This document shows positions 1-11,639 of a stretch of DNA of 64,000 nt, in pieces (the stretch's first letter is position 1; each line of letters starts with the position of its first letter). This stretch comes from Nereocystis luetkeana. Lineage: Eukaryota > Sar > Phaeophyceae > Laminariales > Laminariaceae. The DNA is taken from the NCBI GenBank assembly GCA_031213475.1, contig JARUPZ010000037.1, positions 2,482,222 to 2,546,221 on the forward strand, written 5' to 3'. The notes beneath the pieces are model-generated. The model was not told the origin of the DNA and did no database searches. It saw only the letters and a program-made list of their open reading frames with translations. The translations under genes and the position numbers were made by a program.

Positions 1-463
1 CCTGCGGCGTGCCGTTGGTGTTGCTTGGTTTCCATCCGTTGGATGGTTTGTCGGTTGGTTGGTTGTTTGGTTGGTTGGTTGTTTTTTCTCTGTTGGTTGA
101 TTTCGCTCGTTCGATTGGCTGGATGTTTTCTTACATGCTGTAGTAGGTTGGTTGGGTTTATTCGTTTCGTTATTCGGTAAGTTTTCTTGAGTTCGAGCGT
201 TTTTCTTCGTGTTTGCCCTTCGGTGTCTTTATTCTCGTATGTTTTTTTCTGTTGCGTTTCCCTTCGTTTTGTTCATTGTCACAACCATTTTTTTTTTCTC
301 CTTTTGCGTTTTTGTCTGCTTTCGTCTTTTTTTTCCCCCCCGCCCTTTCGATTTGCGTATTTTTGACTGTTATTATTTTTCTTCGTCCTGTTATTTCCCT
401 TGGTCATTTTCTGTTTTGTTTTTCTTCCTGTTTTCTCCCTATTTGTTTTATCTTGTTCTTCAG
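1..463 (+). other. Intron of the glutamate synthase gene, with GGTT repeats and a T-rich 3' part
   Basis: The stretch ends in a long pyrimidine-rich tract and TTCAG at 459-463, directly before the first recognisable exon. Positions about 45-92 are a degenerate GGTT microsatellite. The open frames across this stretch are Phe/Leu/Ser-rich translations of the pyrimidine tract and are not coding. Confidence 0.75.
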
Positions 464-2997
464 GTGAGGGCTGTCTTCGGGAAGGACCCTCGACAGTACT
501 CGGTGATGACGAAGGAGTTCCTCTCCGACGGCGAGGGTAACGTGCGCGGCCTGGTCACGGTGAACGTCGAGGTCACAAAGGACGGCATCAAGGTCAGAGA
601 GAGAGGAGGAAGGAGATCGGTATTTTTTGAGTGAATTGAGCGGAGGGACGGGGGGGCCAAGAAAAGGAGAAAAGGAAATTCACTCACCGGGAGGAAATGG
701 GTGAGAGTAGGGGAAGGGGAGTAGAGATACCTGGTAGAGACGAAAGTGTGGATTGGGTCGATGAGGGCATGGGAGGGGGCATACATGAGGGAGGTTTTGG
801 AACGGAAGGAGGCCGAGGTGAGATAGAGATAGAGAGTGAATTTAATGGGGAAGGGCAAGGAAAGGAGATGAAGAACGGGAGCTCATTGAACGGGAAGGAG
901 GTCGAGATTAGGAGGTGAAACAAATGGGGAGAGGGGTAAGGACAAGAGGTGACAGAGAGCTAATTGGATGGGGCGAGGGGCTGTGGCAAGGAGAAAGAGA
1001 GTGAATTGGACGGAGATTGGCAAGGAGAAGATAGTTACAAGAAGGTGAACTGGAAGAGGAGGGTTAAGGGCAAATAGATCGGGGAGCGACTTCAATGGAG
1101 AGGGACTAGGATACAGAGGTAGAGAGCGATTTCGTCAAGGCAGGGACAAGAAGAAGGAGGTAGAGATAGGGAGTGGGTGAGGAGTTAGCTTTAGAGAGTG
1201 GCTCGAATGGGGGATGGTCAAGGGGAAGGATATGGAGATTGAGGCTTGAATAGCAGTCTCGAGCTGCCAGCAAAGTCGTAAGCCCACCGTGATGGCTTGG
1301 TTGAACGTTCAAGCTGGCAGCACCTTCTGCGGACGCCCCGCGCTTCCACTAATGGGAGTCCGAAAAAAAAATGGTGGCGCGCTAACTTGCGACGCATGGC
1401 TATTTTTTTTATTCACGTGTCGTTATCATTGTTTTGGTCACCGGCAGCGGGGAGCAGCGGAAATAACAGGGGCAGAGGGGGGAGCGTGTTGCGACTTTCA
1501 CCTATCTACAGGGCTTTGGCTTGTTGCCGCGCATTTCCCATGATAGCTGTGCGAAAGACTTGCTAGGCAAACTCTTCCTCCGTCGAATGTGCAGCACTAC
1601 GCTCGCCCCCCCCCCCCCCCCCCCCCCCCCCGTCTCTCTCCCCTCGTCCCGCTGCTCGAAAGGGGTGCGTGGTCAAGGCTCCATAAATTACAATCAATAG
1701 GCGAGAAACTAATGAGTACGCCCCCCCCCCGTCGCCCGCTGCCCTCCCTCATCCTTTGGCGTGTGTGTCCTCGTACGTCACCACTCTTGGCTGAACTTTT
1801 AACCCCCCTCCTCCCACTCCCCTCGGTGTTTCTTGACGCTCGCGCTCCGGCCGGCCCTGCGCCTGTTCCCCATCCCTTCCTCGCCGTGCTGGACACTAGC
1901 AAATCGAGGGATCCGAGAAGGAGTGGCCGGCGCAGCTGGTGATTTTGGCCATGGGCTTCCTCAGCCCCGAGGCCGCTATCTCCAAGCCGCTCAAGCTTGA
2001 GCTTGATCAGGTGTGGGACCGTACATTTTTGCGTTTTTTTGTTTTGTTTTTGTTTTCCTGTTTGCGAAACACGGGACAGAGGATTGTCTGCTACCAGGTA
2101 TTTAATATACTGTAGCTGTAAATCGATCTATAGATCGTTCACCTGCCAGTAGGACTCGCTGTGCGGGGTGCGTCAGAGTACAGGTCGTGCAGGTCGTACA
2201 TACGGCTCCCCTCCCCCCCACGGCAGTATTATCTGCTGTAGATCACGCAAGAGCGTAGTTATCGATCATTGTCCTGCCTTGGAATATCGAGAGCCTTTTT
2301 TTCAGTCTTCCCGGGAGCATTTGAATATAGATGAGAAATCTGAGGTCCTGTGTCTCTCTGATGTGTGGAATGAGCTGATTTACCGGGCGGGCTGAGGGAG
2401 AGGCAGCCACGATTTTGTCGCTCGCCTTGCTCCCAAGGGCTATTAGTTGTGGACGATAAAAGCGCCGAAGCGAATGAAAACGGCCGCGTTGTCTGCTCTC
2501 CGTCTGTCTGTCTGCCTATCGTTGCGGTGATTAGTCGCTTTCGCTCACGGCGGCATCACCGGTGCTTGCTTGGGGGGTTGGGTGGACGATTTAAGGAGAA
2601 GCGTCGAACAGCCGGCAGCGATAATGCTTCGGCCATGCTGTCGTGATGTTATGGTGCAGTGTGTGCGTACATAAAGCTTTTTGTTTTTCAGCGGTGCACA
2701 CGCGCAATGCACTGACGTCGGTTATATCCTCCCCGCACCCCGCTCGGCGGCGTTCCTGTGTTCCGTGTGTGTGTTTTCCCTCTTGCCTGTTATCAGCGCG
2801 AGAACATCCATGCGCCGTATGGGGACTACCGCACGAATGCGGAAGGCGTTTTCTCGGCGGGTGACTGCCGCAGAGGTCAGTCGCTCGTGGTGTGGGCGAT
2901 CAACGAGGGACGTGGCGCCGCCGATGCGGTGAACTCGTACCTCGCGCAGAAGGCCGACCAGCAGGTGGAGGAGGAGACTTTCATCGGAGCCATGTAA
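464..2997 (+). CDS. NAD(P)H-dependent glutamate synthase (GOGAT), C-terminal three exons; gene starts outside window
   Basis: Exons read at 464-592, 1900-2010 and 2797-2997 (stop TAA at 2995-2997). All joins are phase 0 with GT-AG introns (593-1899 and 2011-2796). The spliced 146 residues match the end of the GltD-like beta-subunit domain: [15 protein letters not shown], then [19 protein letters not shown], then the FAD-binding signature [17 protein letters not shown]. The domain passes electrons from NAD(P)H through FAD and Fe-S clusters to the glutamine/2-oxoglutarate amidotransferase half, giving two glutamates. In plants, algae and fungi this domain is fused to the large subunit, so the missing upstream part probably encodes the GltB-like region (inference). 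A free small subunit is the alternative. The C-terminus is short and acidic after the FAD motif. Confidence in the family is high; which nucleotide it uses cannot be read from this fragment. Confidence 0.9.
600..1235 (+). repeat. Purine-rich degenerate minisatellite inside a glutamate synthase intron
   Basis: The plus strand is almost entirely G and A here. Imperfect units of roughly 50-60 bp recur, each containing variants of GAATTGGACGG, GGCAAGGAGA and GGTAGAGATAG. It lies within intron 593-1899. Frames open across it are repeat artefacts. Confidence 0.6.
1604..1632 (+). repeat. Poly(C) run
   Basis: An almost uninterrupted run of about 29 C in the glutamate synthase intron 593-1899. It is one of more than ten poly(C)/poly(G) runs of 10-30 nt in the window. 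Confidence 0.9.
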
Positions 2998-3016
2998 GGC
3001 GGCACTGACGGCTCCT

Positions 3017-3027
3017 CCTCCTCCTGC

Positions 3028-3060
<33 letters not shown>

Positions 3061-3313
3061 ATATTCTGAGGATGGGGGGGATCCTGATGCTGAAGATGAT
3101 GGTTGAGGGTGTTTTCTTTCGCTGCTGCTGCTGCTGCTGCTGCTGCTGATGGTGCTGACGGCGACTCTTGCTGCTGCTGCTTCTTATGCTGCTGATGCTC
3201 ACGATTCTTTCTACCGCTGAGGGTGATTTTTGCTGCTGCGGACGGTTATCGCTGGTGATGGTGATGATCCTGCTATTAAATTGTTGTTGTTGCTGCTGCT
3301 GCTGCTGCTGAAG
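3017..3313 (+). repeat. CTG/GAT triplet repeat cluster downstream of glutamate synthase
   Basis: Tracts of CTG triplets occur at about 3028-3051, 3123-3150, 3165-3183 and 3289-3311, mixed with GAT triplets. They start only 20 bp after the stop codon, so some probably lie in the 3' UTR (inference). Confidence 0.85.
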
Positions 3314-4007
3314 ATGATGACCATCCTGCAGCTATCGCTGCTACCCTCGTCCGTGTGGCGGATTTATCCAATCTGTGCTTCTGTGCAGCAAGCGATACAC
3401 GAGGGGTCGAATGGGACTACGCTCAGACGTTTTTTTTTTTTTCTCCATTTCGCTTCGTCTCGCGGCTGCATATTTTTTCGGGGACTGAGAGGCAAGAACT
3501 GTGCCTCTCTTTCTCTCTCCCCACCCGCAAAATACCAAATACTATCACAAGAGCGCCAACACAAACTGCCACGGCAAGCTTCGTGGTGTGGCCATATTCC
3601 ATAGCATTCAGTGCACAGCCTGGCAGGGGCGAAGGGGGGCCAGGGGGGCCATGAGCCGTAACACACGAACGTGTTACAGCAGTACGAGTGCACGACTGCT
3701 GAGACGAGCTTTCTGGCCATGATTTGAGTCACAAAGAACTAGAGCTTTTTGCGGTTGTCGGGTGATAGGCCGAGCACCCCCTCGGGGCGTTGGCTTATTT
3801 TTGTACCACAGGGGGAGGCGGGGGTTGGGACCAAAGGTTGCTGGTGTACGTAGCGCTGTATCGGGTAGCCCCTGTTCTCTCTGCCGACTGTGCGCCCCGA
3901 ATCTCGGTGGGTGGTGGGGTGTGGAGGTCAGCTGGTCCGCCTTCGCTCGGCTGGCACGTCGCCTCAATGGCTAGAGCCTTTTCTTCTGGCGTCTTTTATT
4001 TCGACTT

Positions 4008-4128
4008 GTTGTGCTCCGTCCCGGCATTGTAGGGATGGGAGGGTCTATGGTCATACGACTACGGCCATGCATGAGATCGGCTACATCTCTCCTATCGAGC
4101 ACCCCCCCCCCCCCCCCCCCCCCCCCCC
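4008..4128 (+). repeat. Dispersed repeat family B, 3' part, ending in poly(C)
   Basis: It shares CGGCATTGTAGGGATG and GGTCATACGACTACGGCCAT with copies near 12160-12345, 12860-12955, 16590-16641, 16968-17157, 20125-20340, 26455-26580 and 37475-37635. The copy runs directly into about 28 C residues at 4101-4128. No coding capacity is seen. Confidence 0.75.
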
Positions 4129-5159
4129 GCCCCTCCAATCCCCCCCCTTCCGTTCGGATGTGTCTGTGCCCGACGGATGCTGTGTGGAGGTTGTGATTTT
4201 TTGGTTAGTAACGGTCGGCGGTGAGGTGACCGCTTCGTTTTTTTTTTCGATGGGATGTGAAGGAGGGGGAGGCGCTGACGGACGATCGATGTACCCACGG
4301 GTTTGACAAAAAGGCGGAAGGCTAGCTCTTGAGGCGCACGGGCGGCCTCGTAGACCTTAGGAACACCCGAGAGTTTTTTCGATCGGCCTCGCGGATATTT
4401 TACCCACCCCCCCTCTCTCTTTTTTACGTTAATTTTGTTTGTTGTGCTAAAAACTCGGGAGCGCTCTTTGTCTTGGGGAACTAACCCCGCGTGACGTGAG
4501 GCTTGGGGCCTGCAAGCTCTAGAGTTGACTGCGGTGCGTGCGCACGGGCCTATGGTAGTACGTTTCCATGCACTGGTGCGCTCGTGTAAGTGGACGGATG
4601 GGGGGGCGGAGGCTATGCGTGTTTTAGAATGCGAGGAACGATTACTGAATGTTGAGGGTTCGTTATCTGGTGCTGGGTACACAGACGTCTGGCTCTCTTT
4701 TTAGCGAACGGAGTTTTTATTGGTTTTCATTGTTTTTTTTTCTCTCTCTTGTTTTTTTCGTTCTTCCTTGTTTATGTTGCCTGAAGTGAAGCATCAGCAA
4801 TCGGCGTGCCTTTATGGCGATACAATAGTAGTAGAGCGAGGCAACCCTGGTTGCTTCGCGGAAAACACAAATGCCAGAAAGAAAGCAAAATATTGCTAAT
4901 AATATGTCGTCGACGGGGAGGAGAGCGGAGCGGAGAGGCGGCCTGGTTGTCCTACGCGTCAAAAAATCCGAACCGAAACGCGGGCCGACGGAAGACGCGC
5001 GCAGCTCGAGTCGGGATTGGTTTTGGAGAGAGTGGTTGGTTGTACTCGTGATGACAGGACGCGGGCCACGTGCGGCGGTAGAGGGAGGGGTAGTACTGCT
5101 GTGCCTACATTTCTTGTAAGGTGCCTCACATGAGGAGAGCTCTGTACGTATGTACCACC

Positions 5160-5880
5160 CCCGCCCATCAACAGACGTTTGATAAATGTTATGAGCTACG
5201 GCAAACCCTATCCGCGATCAATGGGCTTGCAAATAAGAATATGCATTTCACACATCTGATGCGAATGTGTTGCGTATATGATAGCTACTCGAAGCTGAGG
5301 AACCCCATCATCAAATGGGCTTGCACACGGTAGTATACGGTATACATCGGATGCAAATGTGCTGGGTTCAAATCTCATCAAACGAGCTTGCAAACATTAG
5401 CATGCAATAAACACCGGGTGCAAGTGCGTGGTTGATAGCTCCTCAAAGCTATGGAGCCCCATCATTAAATGGGCTTGCAAATAGTGATCCGCGATTCACA
5501 TTGGATGCATGTATGAGGCGTTCTACGACAGAGATTCACTCTAATTTTTCTGAGGCCCCTCGCTTTAGGAGCTCCATACCTCACCCGAAAACTGCCCTCA
5601 GTAGAATCAAATTCCATCGCGATGAATAATCCCATGGACCAAGTATACAATTACGTCATTTATTTTTCAAAACTAGATTGGTGGGAGCGATGATTTTCGG
5701 TCAAGAAGCCCCGTCATTCAGAAAACTTTTTATCTTTTTATCGGAAATGTGCTACCTCTATCGTAGAACGCGCCATATTGTTCGGCATAACTCATCAAAA
5801 GGGCTTGCAAATAGTACTATGCCATACAAATCGGAGGAAAATGTGTTGGGGTATACCTCAATTTGAGGAGCCCCGTAGGT
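5160..5880 (+). repeat. Degenerate satellite-like array
   Basis: Units of very roughly 85-130 bp recur, marked by CATCAAATGGGCTTGCA-like cores at about 5217, 5308, 5384, 5465 and 5797, each followed by ATRCAWNTGGATGCAAATGTG-like sequence (short forms such as ATCGGATGCAAATGTG). Copies are quite diverged. Nothing suggests coding. Confidence 0.6.
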
Positions 5881-7410
5881 GGGAAATGTTTTTTGCTTTA
5901 AAATGCAACATCCCCTCGACGGCAACTCGGTTCACGGGCAGGCTGTGCGGCTATGGTAAGAAGTCGGGCACACAGCAGCAGCAGCAGCAGCAGTGGTAGC
6001 ACCACATGGTACTATACTTTCCGTCTCTTTTGGTGACTACGCCCCTTGTACCCGATGGCGGTAATCAATCTCAATCAGTCAGGTGTCCAGCAATCACTGT
6101 CAATCCATGCGAGAGACGCTTGAAAACTCGCTTTATCTCGCGGATCGGCGATCGACTACACCAAGGTAGCAACTAAATATGAATACTTCTATGGCCGCAT
6201 CCGGGATAATAGTGTGTTCCCTGTGCGCAATAAATATTGAAGGCATTTTGGGTTACATCAGACGGGAGAAAGGGAGACCTCTTGCGACACCACAACCTGT
6301 CCCGAAGGTCGAGGCGCTCCTGTCCTACTGCCACAGCGACTCGTAAGGCACGGCAGCAACAGGGTTTCCAACAGGCCAGGTGAGAAATCGGACGCAATTA
6401 AACCTACTGCAACTCCAGCTGAGATGGAACGTGAGAGAAATGGCCCAAACAGGACCCGCAAACACAATTTTTCATCCCTTTCCGTCCTTGACAGATCGAT
6501 GCTTGATGGGGTCGGATATTTCAAAAGGATGCCCTGTTGCTACCTTACTTAGCATGGGGAGGGGGCACATAATAGACCCTGGGGCTGGGCGGGTCGCGCC
6601 GTGTGGCAGTTGGATGCTTCAACAGTCAGTCGTAGCGCCTCGAGCGCCCGATCACGTACGAGAACTTTCGCGCTGGGGAGGGCGGCCTCGAGTGGCTTAA
6701 ATCCGCCGCATGCCATGTAGGAGGTATTCATATTAATAGTTGCTCGGTGAGGATGTAGTAAGTGTTGTGGAGTGTTGCCCCGCTGCCCGATTTCGGAATG
6801 TTATGGCTGGCATCCTTTAATCGTCGTGTGATCTGCATCGATTTACGATTTTTCCGGGTGGGCTAATGTTATGGAGTGTTACACGTATACGATACGTACT
6901 GAACATTCGACAGGGAAAACTGGTTCCGTATCATGCCTATTTGATAGTATTCCTTGGAGCCAATCGCTTCTCACAGGCGTTACATGGATACGGGATTACA
7001 GTAGTAGTTGAGGTAAACTTTCACTGCGTCAGACTGCGTGTTTCATGAACCCATCTCTCACACTTCTGACTGTGGGCCCGAAGGGTCCTGTAGCTAGTAC
7101 GTTCGAGGAAGAAGAGCGTCGGTCGAGCAGACTACGGCAACCAGCACCGACACATCCCTGTGTCTCTCTTGCTTCGTAGAACACGCTCTCGTCACATGGT
7201 GTTCTGCGTCCCGTCCTACTGCTTTGGCTCGGGGCGGAGTGCGGCTGACGGAGGCGTGTATGTATGTCTGATGGGGCACTCGGGGTGGCGGCAGCTGTGG
7301 CGGTGGGGGAAATACGCGAAGCGAGTGGTCGCCGGGGAGGACGGGGCTTGCACGACTTTTTTTTTGGGGGCCATGGGGCGCGCGAAAAAGCACGCTACGT
7401 ATCATAAATA

Positions 7411-8102
7411 GCTCCCCTGTGTTGCATTGCCCACGAAAAAGAGCTGATATTGCCAAAAGTCCCGACAACAAAGCCAATGGAAGCACGTCTGCCGCCGTTT
7501 TTTTTTCTGAGGACATTTCGTTTTTCTGGTCTAGCTCGACCGTTCCTGCGAGGAAAAATTTGGCAGACCGGATATGAGCTCCTTGGTGCACTCCCGTGAG
7601 TGTGCCAAAGCGACAGCACTTTTCGTGTCCTCCTTCATACCGGACCTTGTCGCTGAAGGTTGAAAATATGGTTCCAGGTGCTTGAATTTTCGGTTTCTTG
7701 TACTGTGTAGTCAAGTATTTTTTTCTGCTGTAGAACGAGAAGGAGGAACGTACACGTTACGACTTCTGGGTTCCTCCAGCAGCTCTCGTTCTACAGCAGA
7801 AAAAACTACTTGGCTACAGTACAAGAAACCGAAAATTCAAGCACCTGGAACCACATTTTCAACCCTCAGCGACAAGGTCCGGTATGAAGGAGGCCATGAA
7901 ATTTGCTGTCGCTTTGGCACACTCACGGGAGTGCACCAAGGAGCTCATACCCGGTCTGCCAACTTTTTGCTCGAAAGGAGCGGTCGAACTAGAGCAGAAA
8001 CACGAAATGTCCTCAGAAAAAAACGGCGGCAGACGTGCTTCCATTGGCTTTGTTGTCAGAACTTTTTTTTGTGTTTTGTGGGCAGTGCAACACAGGTGAG
8101 CG
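7411..8102. repeat. Large foldback: inverted repeat with arms of about 330 bp and a loop of about 20 bp
   Basis: The left arm (about 7411-7749) reads as the near-complement of the right arm (about 7770-8102). Shared blocks include GCCAATGGAAGCACGTCTGC, GGTGCACTCCCGTGAGTGTG and GGTGCTTGAATTTTCGG, with only scattered mismatches and small indels (roughly 90% by eye). Only about 20 bp separate the arms. Frames open in either arm are mirror images and not genes. It may be a foldback transposon or a source of a long hairpin RNA; the sequence does not decide between them. Confidence 0.85.
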
Positions 8103-8164
8103 GCATCAACGGGATAAACTACGCTGATAAGCTGGGAAGCTGAGGCGTTCTTCTGCGGTGGTGG

Positions 8165-8274
8165 TATTACGGGGGACCATAGTTAATAGGACCTATGGTA
8201 TACATAAAAACCTATATATTTAATCATTTTTACTAACAATATTTGGTCCTAATAACTATGGTCCCCCGTAATAG
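8165..8274. mobile_element. MITE family A, copy 1
   Basis: An element of about 110 bp with inverted ends TTACGGGGGACCATAGT, flanked by TA on both sides (probable TA target duplication, as in Tc1/mariner-type MITEs). The interior is AT-rich and noncoding, with AATATTTGGTCC next to the right end. Four more copies are in this window. Confidence 0.8.
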
Positions 8275-8289
8275 ATGTAACACTTTTCG

Positions 8290-8415
8290 ACCGAATATTT
8301 CTGACTGAAGGGGCTTTCAGGGCTGCAGTCCCGTTTGGGGGACAAGCCAGTCAACTTCTGAGTAATTCGTCCCCAAAACGTGACTGCAGTCTTGAAAGGG
8401 CCAGCTAACCTGAGG
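8290..8415. repeat. Dispersed repeat family C (TGTCCCCAAAACGNGACTGCAGTCCT), inverted pair
   Basis: CTGCAGTCCCGTTTGGGG at about 8323-8340 and CCCCAAAACGTGACTGCAGTC at about 8371-8391 form an inverted pair. Single copies of the same motif occur at about 24362, 25480 (reverse), 33850 and 61575. The linked motif TTTCTGACTGANGGGGCTT recurs near 20940. Probably remnants of a terminal inverted repeat element (inference). Confidence 0.55.
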
Positions 8416-9527
8416 AACTACTGTAATTGTAACTACCCCGCACCGTTTGTGTTTGCAATCGATTTCGTCACATACCTACAGTAGACCACGCACGGGATTT
8501 ATTCGCGTATCGGGTTAGCAAGCGGGGAGGTCAAGTGAGATTCTTTTATTAAACAAAAATAGTTTTTTTTTCAGGGTGAAGTTATAGAAGAGCTCCTGGT
8601 ACACCCGCCCCGTAGCTCAAGCGACCGCTCCGGCGTCGACAGTCGGAGCACCACCGCAGGGTACTGCTCGACTTCGAGGCGCTGGCGCAACGGGCGGGGG
8701 TACTATTCATACTGCATTCACAACAGACACGCAGTATAATAGTACTCAAATATGATGTACGGCAGAACACTGGTACCCGGATGCAAAATCCTGGCCATAG
8801 TCGGCGCGGTGGTCGGCTGTGGGCGCCGGCAGCGCAAGAAGAGCCGTCGCCGATTGCCCCTACAATGGGCGTGACATTATCTGATGCTCCAAGAGTTGCT
8901 GCTGCTGCTGCTGCCGCTGCTGCCGCTGCTGCTCAATGTGTGCAAGAGCCGTTAACGTGAAGTCGGTGCGGGTCCGGCCGCGGCGACCGTATTCCGTAAA
9001 CCGACTAAGATACGAGACAATAAGCAGTGCGAATACATCACATTCTGACACGCGCAGAGAGTTCGATGCCACGCCGCGCGGAGCGCGGTAGCTGGAAAAG
9101 CTTTGCAACTCATGCCGAGGAAAGTCGTGACAAATAATGTGTGTCTCAGTCCACCGGTGGCGCTCTGTTCCACCCGGGATGGCGCGGCGCGTTCCTTGTT
9201 CGTTATGCGTAATCATTACCGCGTCGGCTGCCCTGAAGTGTACTGCTTCGCGGCTCGAAACAACCTCAGCACAGCGCACACAATGCATGCCTCAGACAAA
9301 AGACTAAATAAAGTAAGTACAGCGCACGTATTGGCTGCAACGTGCGCATACGCCCGAAGCGTTTTACTCGCCCCTGCCCCCCCCCCCCCCCCCCTCGCCC
9401 GGAATGTATTTCTCCCATCCGCCCCGTCTCACTCCGTTCGCTTGCCCCCCCTCTCTCCTACGTACACAAGCCGCCGGGATACGCCGATAATTATCCCGCC
9501 AAAAACACTGCCCCCCGGGGTTACAGA

Positions 9528-10425
9528 CTATATATCAAGCCGCGGAGGTCGCACCCTACGTCCCGCGCTACGCTCCTCGGTGTCGCCGCGACCGGAACGA
9601 CGACGTGCTTCGTCAACGCCTTCTACCCGTTCGCTCGGAGCCGCAGAAGGGGAATCTGAAACCGCCACCGACGAGGAAAGGCTAACAGGCGACAACATCG
9701 AACTCCCCCCGACGGTACCGTCGTCGCGCGCCGCGTCCACCGACCCCCCTCCCTCCGTTCTGCGAACGTCCCCTCCCACTAAGCCTACCCCCTCTCCTCC
9801 TCCTCCTCCTCCTCCTTTTTCTCCTCCTCCTCTCGCTGAAAGCGTCGAGGAGGGTGGCGGCGATAACGACGAGTTACACTCGTCGCCGTCGTCACCGCCG
9901 TCGCTGCTGGCCCCCCTCGATTTTCGAACGGCGTTTTTTGGCCGGGAACCCCGGAACCGTCTCCTCGCTCGTTGCTGCTGCTCTGGCCGCTCGCTACCGC
10001 TAACGCTGCCACCGCTGCCGCCGCTGCCGCCCTCTTCCCCCCTTCTTGATGATGCCCTCTGCATAGTACAGTCATCCCCCGCAGAGTCCGGGCGCGCTGC
10101 TATCGGCAAGGACGACGGCAACTCCCTATCGCGACCACCGATCGGTTCCGTCCCCCCTGCCCCCCCCCCCCCAACGAAATCCCTCGCCATTCCCCCGACG
10201 ACTACCCCCCCGTCTCCCTCGGCGATGACGCTGACGCTGATGCTATGCCGCGGCCCATCGTCGTTGCTGTCGCTACGGCTGGCGGCGGCGGCAGCAGCGG
10301 CGGCGGCGCCAGTGCCCTCGTTGCCCCCGCTAGCGGCCACCATGTCCTCAGTTAGCCGGCCCTGTCCTTGGTTTGGCTTTCCTATCTCGGTTTGCACCCT
10401 CCTGCCAAGCGCGTGCACATTTTTT
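9528..10425 (-). CDS. Possible disordered, Gly/Ser/Ala/Asp/Glu-rich coding exon (candidate tail exon or separate gene), strand uncertain
   Basis: About 890 bp of GC-rich sequence is open on the minus strand (296 codons) and simultaneously on the plus strand (466 codons at 9103-10503). The minus translation is Gly-, Ser-, Asp/Glu- and Arg-rich with Ala and Gly homopolymer runs, typical of disordered tails. The plus translation is Pro/Ser/Leu-rich. I recognise no domain in either. Because it lies downstream of the last resolved exon of the minus-strand channel gene, it could be an additional C-terminal tail exon; no splice acceptor is obvious at its upstream edge. It could equally be a non-coding GC island. 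Confidence 0.25.
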
Positions 10426-10925
10426 GTTTTTGCCGAGGTTCGACAGGAGGGAGTTCTAGTTATAGTGCGTGACGTGTTTTTTTTTGCTTTCGTAGCGGGT
10501 TAAACAACATATATAAATGTGATGGAGTGCGGTTTGCGTGGCAGTAGATATGGCAACGTGTGGTTGTTCAAGATTCATAAAAGGGAATGATCATGCGCCT
10601 GAAAGTCGGTACGAATAAAGATTGAAAATAAATGATGCTCACGCCCACTGGAGCATCCCCTACTCTCTCGCTGCTCCTTGTGTTCCCTACTTCTCCCTGC
10701 TTGGGTTCCCTGTCCTCTATATGTCTTGGATCGAGGTAGAGATAGCATGGAATTCAATACTATGATGACGAGCAACTACCCAGCACTCCGACATCCCTTC
10801 ACATAACCCTAGCCTTCACTTCCGCGGTTCAAATACCACCGCTGACATTTGCTCACCTACGTATCTCGGTTTGCACCTTCCTGCCTAGCGCGTGTATGTC
10901 GGACGTTTCGTTATTGTTTGTCGAC
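10382..10925. repeat. Direct duplication of about 65 bp (10382-10446 and 10861-10925)
   Basis: Both copies begin with TATCTCGGTTTGCACC, continue TCCTGCC.AGCGCGTG, and end with a diverged TTGTTTGTCGACGT-like or TTTTTGCCGAGGT-like segment. On the minus strand both copies read in the same frame as HALGR-VQTEI, so the reading frame was kept after duplication. Confidence 0.6.
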
Positions 10926-11639
10926 GTAAAGAGCCTAGCGGAGAGTGACTGACATCTTGTCATGGCGTTCGTTTACCGGTTTGAACACCACACACAACGC
11001 ACACTAAGGCTCATTCTTATCGGAGAGCGTTTTTTCCAAAATTTCCCAAGCTTAATTGGAGATACGTATCGATATACGGAGGCCTTCTGTCACTATTCGT
11101 GAAATTCTCCAGAAGCAAAAATGTCAAGTTCGTTAACATTCCAATATTTGGGAAAAAAAAAACAGGAAAATATGGAAGATTAAAAAATTGCGCGAAAAAA
11201 AGGTCGAAAATATGGACAAAAAGCTCTCCGATAAGAATGACCCTAAATAGTCTATTGGGACGAGTGCATATTACTGTACCACTCTGGTTGTATGTCAATA
11301 TAAGGACCGATTGGTCTTCATGTTAATGTCTAAATGGTCCTTATATTCCCGGCCAGAGTTGTAGTTGTGAGGGATGTGAATTTGGCTGGGTTCCCACGGC
11401 GATCATAGTCATTTCAGTACGTAGTCGGGTACGGCGGGGTAAGCCAACTATCGAGCTTGTTCTCTACAGTAGTAGTTAGGTACCAGCAACAACGACAAAA
11501 AAAAACGCGTCGGTCAAGACACCAAAACGTAGCAGAAAAACGCGAATTTCTGCACGCAAACTAGTAACGTGTCCCAGGTACCAGGTATTATGTTTCCAAA
11601 GGTTCCTTAGTTCAAACAGTAGAACGTTTGCAATGCTTT

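Noticed and set aside
7094-8143. Long open frames of 206 and 153 codons over the foldback
   Set aside because: They are mirror-image translations of the two inverted arms, with no protein family resemblance.
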